From the NCBI GenBank assembly GCA_037951165.1, contig JBBDHG010000451.1, positions 763,001-827,000 on the forward strand: DNA of 64,000 bases. Reading direction: 5' to 3'. Positions 57,001 to 64,000 of this stretch are shown here, piece by piece. Within the stretch, counting starts at the first letter, position 1. The number at the start of each line of letters is the position of its first letter. A program made the position numbers and the translations under genes. The notes beneath the pieces are model-generated. The model was not told the DNA's origin. It worked only from the letters and a program-made list of their open reading frames with translations, and made no database searches. The DNA comes from Lophius americanus (taxonomy: Eukaryota > Chordata > Actinopteri > Lophiiformes > Lophiidae).

Positions 57001-57443
57001 TCGGGACGTTGTTGGGTGAATTTCACAATCTGATCAAGTTTTATGGCTGAACTTTGCCGCTTCATGAATGGAGTCAGACAAACCCCATGGCTTACTCCGA
57101 TGAGGTTTGTCTGATGGATCGGTGCCATGAAATCACTTCATAACACGCCCTGATCAATAATTCCCAGGACAGCTCCTTCTGTTTAATTCAGCGTGTGATT
57201 TTAAGAAGAGATCACAACATGATCTCATGCGTGCGACACGAGGTATGTGTTTAATCTGCAATTAGAAAAAACAACAATGGCGGGTTGTGACAGGTAAAAC
57301 ACACAACTGTGGCTTCAGTAATCAAACACAAACGACTTACATACGTGGGCAAATATTGCATGTCCAAGAATCCACGGGAAGAGGTAGAGAACGACCGGCA
57401 CCGAGGCGTAGACGGCGAGGAGAAACGACAAGGCCCTCTTCAT
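51036..57443 (-). CDS. abhd12b: ABHD12B, membrane alpha/beta hydrolase (12 coding exons)
   Basis: Exons in transcript order (minus): 57443-57341, 55849-55747, 55584-55465, 55293-55263, 55177-55132, 54601-54472, 54381-54344, 52702-52623, 52250-52168, 52043-51965, 51889-51756, 51063-51036. All are GT-AG and in frame, giving 324 residues (human ABHD12B about 362). Seen: an N-terminal hydrophobic anchor at about 4-33, LNHTRNFYL, the IIYLHGN oxyanion-loop block, GHSLGSG with nucleophile Ser174, the acid in HAEDD (Asp260/261), and His302 in GMSHSSIY. The triad is therefore intact. Family knowledge: the relative ABHD12 is an ER-membrane lysophosphatidylserine lipase; the substrate of ABHD12B is unsettled. 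Synteny with PYGL and RFPFFADLSRP favour ABHD12B over ABHD12. The start ATG is the first after an in-frame TGA and gives a shorter N-terminus than mammals; an upstream exon is possible. Confidence 0.93.
51430..51562 (+). repeat. Dispersed repeat copy, partner of 40,240-40,345
   Basis: CCACCACTAGGGGGAGCAAC, TGTTGGTCCGATTGATTTC and GATCGACTGGAGGAGATCTA occur in the same order and spacing as in PYGL intron 4. It lies in ABHD12B intron 11. Confidence 0.55.
52344..52372. repeat. (GT)n microsatellite
   Basis: About 13 GT units in ABHD12B intron 8. Confidence 0.9.
52703..54343 (-). other. ABHD12B intron 7, with short dispersed repeat tail at 52,833-52,892
   Basis: AATTTATAACGCACTTTACA TTTGGATCAAATCTCAAAGTGC is matched, inverted, at 62,664-62,735 and resembles the 3' tail of common fish repeats. 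A block with ATCGGCCGATCAGCATC lies near 53,210. No other feature is seen. Confidence 0.5.
55850..57340 (-). other. ABHD12B intron 1
   Basis: It contains an AAGTACAAATATTTGGCAAC-type fish repeat fragment (about 56,130-56,220, related to 60.2-60.65 kb) and the 18-bp array listed separately. No further exon was recognised. Confidence 0.5.
56322..56442. repeat. 18-bp minisatellite, about seven copies
   Basis: The unit GGATTCAACTCGGCCGGA is perfectly repeated. Single decayed relatives (GAGTTGAATCCT) continue to about 56,615. It is in frame on both strands (DSTRPE / RVESSG), which is not coding. It lies in ABHD12B intron 1. Confidence 0.95.
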
Positions 57444-58489
57444 TCTATGGCTGCGATTATTCCCCTTCTGTCCTGCTGCTCAAATCTCTCTTCCTCTTCC
57501 TCCCGGCACGTCTCTCCTCCTGACAACGCGAGCATTGTGAGAGGAGAAGGTCAGAGTTCAACCGAGAATAATCACATCCCTGCTGTTTCTGGTTCAGATT
57601 CAAAACGGTCAGTCAAACTCTCAAAGGAGCGAGTGTGTCGGCTGGGTCAGTCTTATTAGGAGCGTAAGACACGACTGATGATATTTAGAGTTCCTTTACG
57701 AGTAAAAGGTAAACAAAAACAAATAAAAACAGACAGAAATGCACCTACCGCCTTTCACTAAGACTCCCAACACCAAAACAGACAACAAACAAACAGCTGA
57801 CAGGGAAGGCAGAGTGAGCTGCGAGGCATTATGGGTATTGAAGTTCTTTCACTCTGTCTTGTGTATTTCTGAAAGGTTTTATTTTTAATGTATCTTTACA
57901 GTTATTGAAGATTTACCCACAACAGATGATTAATGTAAACATATGAGGTATAAAAAGTTGCTGGCTCTTTTTTTAGAATGTTCACATTGACATCTTAGTT
58001 ATAGAATTGGCGTAGAAATGCGGTTCATATTATGCTTTAATCATCGCATAGCCGTGTTCTGGTGAGATCGTACGGGGCTGCAGCCACCGGTAGGATTTCA
58101 AAAACAAGAGAGTTTGAGTCTCACTCTGAGGTTTGGCCATTGTGGAGAGAAATACAAAATTCTACTGAAAATATACAACAAATGTATTTTTACTCTTTAT
58201 GCCGTATGTTTATCTACAAATAAATTGACGTATTGGTCGGATTATCTCTACATAGTTGTTCTCTTCTTAGAAAAAAAATAGACTAAAATACTTTGCTCTA
58301 AATGTTGATTTAAAATGTTTGAGGGTTAGTAGCTAGTTTATCTGATTAAAAAAGAAAAGAATAAGGTAAAATGAGTCCCGGGGTAAAAGAAGAAGGAAGG
58401 TGAGAAATTGAAATGTTGGAATTATTCAACAAAAATCTAACTTGGAAGAATAGTAAATGTCCTAGAGCACATTTGTAAAATTCGACGAC
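57444..58489 (-). promoter_or_regulatory. ABHD12B 5' flank
   Basis: Sequence upstream of the ABHD12B start codon. A GCATTATGGGTATTGAAG motif (about 57,826) is loosely like the ZNF143/SBS half-site. No clear TATA or CpG island was seen. The real transcription start may be here or within the repeat at 58.5-59.0 kb. Confidence 0.3.
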
Positions 58490-59045
58490 ATCCTGCCCGC
58501 AGAACAATAACATCCGGCAAGTGAGACAATATGTAATTTCGATAATAACTGCACGGCTGGTAAACAACGCAAACACCACAGGTACTACATGTCCCAGAAT
58601 GCACTGCGATAGCCCGCGAATCCACAGAGAGTGCTGGCGCGAGCGAGCTTCCTACTCATCTGCTGTCAGATATCAACGTTTATCCAGTACTCTAATAAAC
58701 TTTGGGCTCATCCGAAGCCTGGGAGGATGTAAAAGAGAAAAAAACAGTTAAAAGGCTAATAAAATAATCATATTAGTAAGTTTCACACGCAATTTAGTAA
58801 ATAGAGCGCACGTTTTAATAATTCTTTGCGAGGTGCGTTCACGTCCTCCGGCCGTTCAACAGGTTTCAGTTTTTTTGCGTTAAAAACAAGAAAACACATT
58901 TTGTTTACATTTAATGAGAAATACACCTGTAGACGATCAAGGGTTACTTAAAGTCCCCTTTTTGTTGATAGTTTTTATTCAAGATGGATTGATTTTGAGA
59001 TGAATCCTGTTGTTGACGCCTGAATAAAAACTTTTAATCTGAAAT
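58490..59045 (-). mobile_element. Roughly 570-bp dispersed repeat with ZNF143-type motif, copy B
   Basis: Inverted counterpart of 49,268-49,835. On the plus strand it shows ACTACATGTCCCAGAATGCA CTGCG at about 58,581-58,605, an excellent fit to the ZNF143/SBS motif, and TGCGTTCACGTCCTCCGGCC near 58,832. It starts about 1 kb upstream of the ABHD12B start codon. Confidence 0.7.
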
Positions 59046-59179
59046 GATACACTATTTTCTATAATCCTGGTTTGTCCAGGATTCTATAAATTGAATAAAA
59101 AAATAAGAATAAATCCTCATAATACCTCAGATTAAACGTACCTCCTCACCATCCTCCCATGATGTCATTTTTGCTCAGT

Positions 59180-59345
59180 GTATCTGGAATAGTAGAGCCA
59201 TGACCTCTGACCTTTACTGCAGGTGTAAAAGGCCTGCAGGTCCTTGGATGTTCTCTTTGGACCATTTGTGACTTGAGGAACCACATCTGGGAAGGTCCAC
59301 TATTTTTCCAGGTCTTCTCCGTGTTCTCCCAGAACCATCAACCTT
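59180..59345 (-). mobile_element. Tc1-like transposase fragment (relic)
   Basis: The reverse complement shares CAGTAAAGGTCAGAGGTCAT GGCTC with 48,089-48,115 and other Tc1 N-terminal-region landmarks (GGACCTTCCCAGATGTGG; AGAACATCCAAGGACCTGCA). It represents only the DNA-binding part of the transposase and is broken by stops. Confidence 0.65.
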
Positions 59346-59955
59346 AAAAAAATGTCTTAAAAGAAACTAACAGACTTTCCAAGGCAGATTTTGAGATTTC
59401 TCCACGTTTTTCAGCACAGATGAGACTCAAATCTGTTCATAATATGAGTTAGTAACGGCGTTTCAGGCTAACATGTCTGGAAATTAACTCACAGGATGCA
59501 GAAATCAATTAGCAAAGGAGGATTTGAGCACTTTGGACCTGGAGCATGGACGGGTGAACCCTGTTTTGCCTCCTCCTGCAGCGGTGGTTCGGTCCACAGG
59601 GGGCCGGTGTTCGGTTAGCTTACGGCCAGTCAGGCTGCCGGTCACCGCCACTTCCTCTTCCAGCCGCTTTTCAAAATCCGCTAGGAACCAGAGGAGGAGG
59701 ATGGAACCACCGGTGTCACAAAGCAGACAGCCGCTCAAAGAGCTGGGAGACTAGAACGGCTCCGACACAAACAGCATCCCCGCCCCGGAGAAAAGAACTG
59801 TTAAGGACCAGGAAACCGCGACGAACCGACCGGAGAAATGTTTTAGAAGTTTTTTTTTAGACGCCAGTTTTGGTCCAAATTCGACAAAAGACAAATTTGG
59901 TCCAAGTTTTAAGGCTTAGGTGAGTGTTATCTTAGCCAATATCATGTTTGAACCG
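59346..59955. other. Downstream flank, no recognised feature
   Basis: Frames on both strands at 59,505-59,754 are mirror shadows with no conserved domain. Confidence 0.35.
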
Positions 59956-60060
59956 CTTCTTCTTCTTCTTCTTCTTTTGAGTTTCTTCTTCTTCTTTCTT
60001 TTTGAGTTTCTTCTTCTTAATCTTTTGACTTTCTTCTTCTTCGTTTTCGTTTCTTCTTCG
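59956..60060. repeat. (TTC)n interrupted microsatellite
   Basis: CTT/TTC runs broken three times by TTTGAGTTTC-like spacers. Confidence 0.9.
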
Positions 60061-60224
60061 TTCCTGAATCCCGTGTTAAATCTCAGGAAGATGCTAGCCC
60101 CTCCGGCAAACAGCCGTTAGCCTCAGCGGCGAACTATTTCAAAACCAGTTTAATGTTTTTTAATCGACTTATAGTTAACTTTTAAAGACGACGCATTGTT
60201 CTTATAACAAATGTTGTTGATTAC

Positions 60225-60650
60225 TGAATCCGTCAAGTAATATCTACTACAAAATGTGAGTATCGAAAGTAAAAGTACTGATTCAGCAAATTATTAACAG
60301 ACTATTATTACCTATTTGCATTAATTGCGATGTTTTTAAATATAAAAAAAAACTATAATGTAGCACAAAATGGAAATGCTCAACTAAATAAATAGTACTT
60401 GTACGTGAGTAAGCGCATTTAGTTACTTTTCAGTATTAGTTCCCTCCATTGATTTCTTGCTGTAGTGGAGTGTAACTAAGTACATTTACTCAGGTGCTGT
60501 ACTTAAGTACAAGTTTGAGGTACTTGTTCTTTACTTGAGTATTTTCAAGTACTTCTACATTACAGAAGAAAATAAAGTCCTACTCCACTACATTTGTCTA
60601 ACAGCTGGAGTAACTAGTTACTTTTTCAGGTTCTAATTTCTCACACTTCA
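60225..60650. mobile_element. Inverted pair of a common percomorph repeat (AAGTACATTTACTC type)
   Basis: 60,470-60,650 reads TGTAACTAAGTACATTTACT then TACTTAAGTACAAGTTTGAG GTACTTGT, landmarks of a very common percomorph dispersed repeat. 60,235-60,450 contains the opposite-strand version (CACAAAATGGAAATGCTCAA, TAGTACTTGTACGTGAGTAA). The two copies meet head to head near 60,460. Confidence 0.6.
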
Positions 60651-62000
60651 TGCATCTCCAAATGTGTTTGTGATAAAATTAAAGATTTCTTTATTGAATG
60701 AAAAAGAATTGATACTTTTTACAATTATTAAACTGTATATTTTTTTAAACAATATTGAATGATAAATGGGAATTAACATCTTTAGATAAGATAAACAATC
60801 TGTAAGAAAATAAATCCCACGCAGGAATTAAACACAGTAACTAATAAAAACAACCATAAGATTCAAACCTGTGTCATCTGTTATCTTATAATTCGGCCTG
60901 TGGTGAGACACGGTTCCCCAAATTAAAATCAGTCTTTTCTTTTTTTCCATTATTTGTAGTCTTTTCTCATAAGAGACACGTTAGAGGCCCGTCGGAACTT
61001 ACGATCTGTTCCGTAACACCTGCAGGTGGTACAAAAAAGAATAAAGTATGCATTGCTATGGGTCAGTTACCAATAATATAATATAGAAGAATAGAACACC
61101 ATGAAGCGGAAATCTTAACTCGGGTTTTTTCTGATTATTTAATGCCAAACTTAATGTTGTTGCAGAATTTGTTTTTTCTAAACCTGTGACGAACTTAACT
61201 TGCAAAATGGGCAAAGAACTATTTCTAGATCTTCATGAAGGTCTCGTACCAAATCTTAAAATTATATATTATGTGAGTGTGAAGGAATCCTTTTTTTGGA
61301 GGTTTTCTTAAATGTTAATTTTCTTCGCCTCTCTGGTATCTGAAGGAATTTCCTCTTTTTTTAAAAACAAACAAACATATTTCCCTTTTGACAGTTCTTG
61401 CATCTAATTTTTACCCAAGTGTCTTATTTCGAGACTATCCTCCAGAAATGTGTTAAGAGATCATTTGATGCGATTTTCACACTTGCTTTCTTCTGAGAGA
61501 AACGATTGCGTAGTTGCTGAAACGTTTTCCCCGTGACGTGGTGAATGTAACGTTTGAAAACGTGAGAAGGTTCCTGCAGGCTGCTTGTTCTGGACTGTGG
61601 TTCCTTGAGTCCGATCAGATTGACATCTGTTGGTGATGATTACCTATCACACCCGTAGCAGTGAACGCTGGAGTCTGAGAAGGATTAACCTCCTCCTCCT
61701 CCTGACCTGGACTAGAGCGGCGCTTTGGCTGCGGCAGCTGTCGAACGTCTTTTAGCGAGGGGGAGCCGAGTGCGAGGGCCACCAGGGTAATTGGCTCAGA
61801 GGGAATAGGAGTGACAGCGCAAGAAAAAAATGTTGCGGAGTCATGCCGGGAATAAAGAGTAGTAAATTCCTCCATTTATTTACCTATCCGACGCTTTGAG
61901 CGAGCTGCGGCGCTGCTGGGAGAAGGTTCTCCTGCATGAGGAGCTGAAATGTGCAGATGCCGAATACAGATTTGGTTTTATTGTCTATTGTCTGCGGTGA
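60651..62000. other. Downstream flank with one unassigned open frame
   Basis: The minus-strand frame 61,875-61,615 (86 codons, MEEFTTLYS start, a donor-like CCAG|GTCAGG inside) is unrecognised and is preceded directly by an in-frame TAA. It might be a first exon of an unknown gene but support is weak. Otherwise nothing was recognised. Confidence 0.3.
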
Positions 62001-62008
62001 ATGGGTGC

Positions 62009-62027
62009 CCCCCCCCCCCCCCCCACA
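62009..62027. repeat. Poly-C tract
   Basis: A run of about 18 C, a plausible sequencing or assembly length error site. Confidence 0.85.
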
Positions 62028-62299
62028 CCCCTCTCAGACGTGGGGCACCTGGCCGACCACTTGATGATGTCACAGGGAGCAGCTGGGGTCAGGAGGTCGT
62101 TCTTTGTATAGACATTCGGGGCCCAAAACCAGAAACATTTAATCAACTCATCGGATTAAATGTCGTGCTCTTCATTTAAGCTTAAATCACCGTCTCCGAA
62201 ACGCAACATCTGCTGAATGCAGCGTTCAAGGCCTTAGTTGGGCTCGGATTTTACACTTCTCCCACAGGAAGATAATGAATTACATTATTATAGTGAATT

Positions 62300-63250
62300 A
62301 ACACTGAAGGCCAATTCTGCCAGTGTGATTAATGTAATCAAGTTATTTTGAGCTGCTTATTATATTTCACAAGGTTTATTTTCATTTTTGACATTATTTC
62401 AGGGATTTTCTCATCATTTTGACATTTTTTCTTTGGACAGTCATGATTTAACTCTTTTTTTATTTTGCACTTTCTCACACACTTTCACTTTCTTCGATAT
62501 AAGTCATATGTTTTTTCACCGTATTTCTCATTATTATTATTTGGAGTGTAAAGATGTTCCTATCATTTGGGATACAAAGTCATTATTTTTAAGAAGGTTT
62601 ATTTTTCTTTATTTAGAGATGCCAAGTCAGCATTTTTATTGATGCTTTTATCTGCTTTTACCTTGTAGCACTTTGATATTTGATCCAAATGTAAAGTGCG
62701 TTATAAATTAAATGTATTATTATTAATAATTTATATTAATAATTATTACTAATTTTTTATTTTATTTTTTTCTTAATTTGAGAGCTTCGTATTATTTTGA
62801 GATCTTATGTCATAACTTTTACATTCTTCTCTTTTTGTGACATATTTTCTGTCATTGTTTGAGACACAAAGTCATTATTTTGTGAAAGTGTCTCTTTCTT
62901 TTCTTTTCCTTTAGTTTTTTTTCGACACATTTTCATTATTTTAAATTTCTCCCTACTTTGAGAAAATAAGTCACAAGTCTTTCTCCTTATTTGTAAATTG
63001 TTCATTACTTTGATGTGTTTGACAACGTTTCTCTTTACATTTGTATATATATCTCAATATAATGAGAAATAGGACATCCATGCCAATGGAAAAGGAAGTG
63101 AAATCTCAATATATAATTATATTATGTATTGAGATTTCTTTTCTTTTTTTTTGCACAAATTTTCTTAATGTTTGTTATAAAAACTCATTATTATTCCGAC
63201 TATGTTTCGTCTTACAATGTTTCACATTATTACAATTATAAACTTTTTTT
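62300..63250. other. AT-rich flank with short dispersed repeat tail
   Basis: TTATTATTTT-rich stretch. 62,664-62,735 is the inverted match of 52,833-52,892 (AGCACTTTGATATTTGATCC then AAATGTAAAGTGCG). No gene was recognised. Confidence 0.55.
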
Positions 63251-64000
63251 AGCTCACGTTGGCTGAGATCGGCGTCCATAAATAAAAATGGAGGAATGTT
63301 CTCCTCTGCTGGGCTCCTGGTTCTATTTCCAGTCGCGTATTTCAGTCTAAGCTTCAGGCGGCTGACCCGGGATGATACGTCTCTGCGTTCCGTCATCGCT
63401 GGAGTTTGTCTGACTCGACTGGTTTGACTCATGAAGACGTCCTTACACGATCATCCGTGACTCACTGTTGTGTGTATTTTGGCACCAGGCGGAACCGGAT
63501 CAGAGACTTCAGTTTGGGGCCAGAGGAAGTGTCAAGAGTTCTCGTTGTTTTTCCATTACGGCAGCGACGCATCTGATATAAAAGAAAAAAAGTTGAATAA
63601 TTAGTCGATGTCCACGTGACGGACGCCGCCAGCCGGGGAACTCTGGCTCCAATCCAGACCCCAAACGTGTTAATTAGTTCCTGGCAGCCTGTTCCACTTG
63701 GTTCTGTGCCACTTTTGCCTTCTAATCGTCATTAAAACCAGAATTATTGGCTTAATAAAGTCAAACACGCTCATTCGTATCGGTTTTATCGTCATTTACT
63801 TTAGGACTCTAATGCTATTAGCAACCCCTGCATGTGTGTATTTAATAACAACAGCTGACACCGTCTGTTCAGACTGGGTCCGACTGGATCCGACTGTTTG
63901 CTCGAGGTTAGGTTTCTCTTTCCTGCGTCGCTCATCTCGTCAGAAACGTCACCTGTGAGCGTCGGGCTGTAATCGCTCTAATGGGATTAGCCAAAGCCTC
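63251..64000. other. Window end, nothing recognised
   Basis: Mixed-composition sequence. Short frames at 63,175-63,432 (-) and 63,698-63,958 (+) have no recognisable domain. The next gene expected from vertebrate synteny (NIN) was not detected. Confidence 0.35.

Noticed and set aside
57287..57659. Plus-strand frames over the ABHD12B first exon
   Set aside because: They are shadows of the minus-strand exon 57,443-57,341, which reads as the expected membrane anchor and splices in frame to the next exon.
57444..64000. NIN or another syntenic gene downstream of ABHD12B
   Set aside because: No exon with recognisable ninein or other known similarity was found on either strand. The gene, if syntenic, lies outside the window.

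Overview
The window is a piece of vertebrate nuclear DNA, almost certainly from a teleost fish and probably a percomorph. Three intron-rich protein genes can be rebuilt exon by exon. The introns and spacers carry relics of fish-type Tc1 transposons, RTE/Rex-like LINE scraps, small inverted-repeat elements, and an unusually large number of unrelated tandem repeats. No prokaryotic, organellar or viral gene was seen.

Layout. Positions 1-3.66 kb are upstream spacer with one Tc1-like relic and the GC-rich, CCAAT-containing TRIM9 promoter area. TRIM9 (+) runs from 3,667 to 31,684 in 10 coding exons that join in frame to 716 residues: RING, two B-boxes, coiled coil, COS box, fibronectin III and SPRY. 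A TE-filled spacer covers 31.7-37.5 kb. PYGL (+), liver-type glycogen phosphorylase, runs from 37,531 to 50,433 in 20 coding exons that join to 854 residues. ABHD12B (-), a membrane-anchored alpha/beta hydrolase, runs from 57,443 down to 51,036 in 12 coding exons that join to 324 residues. PYGL and ABHD12B are convergent, with 602 bp between their stop codons. From 57.5 to 64 kb there is flank with TE relics and AT-rich sequence, and no recognisable gene.

The order TRIM9-PYGL-ABHD12B is, from general knowledge, the order on human chromosome 14q22. This supports orthology and the choice of PYGL and ABHD12B over their paralogues. The three genes do not form one pathway: TRIM9 is a neuronal E3 ubiquitin ligase, PYGL breaks down glycogen, and ABHD12B is a presumed lipid hydrolase.

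The most unusual features are non-coding. More than ten different minisatellites (units of about 10-37 bp) sit in introns. One minisatellite family recurs in two TRIM9 introns and one PYGL intron. Two arrays run up to splice sites. One PYGL splice donor is tandemly duplicated. A roughly 570-bp repeat with a ZNF143-type promoter motif occurs as two inverted copies, one in the last PYGL intron and one upstream of ABHD12B. A candidate long-TIR transposon with an internal palindrome lies just downstream of TRIM9. All coordinates come from reading the sequence by eye; repeat borders are approximate.
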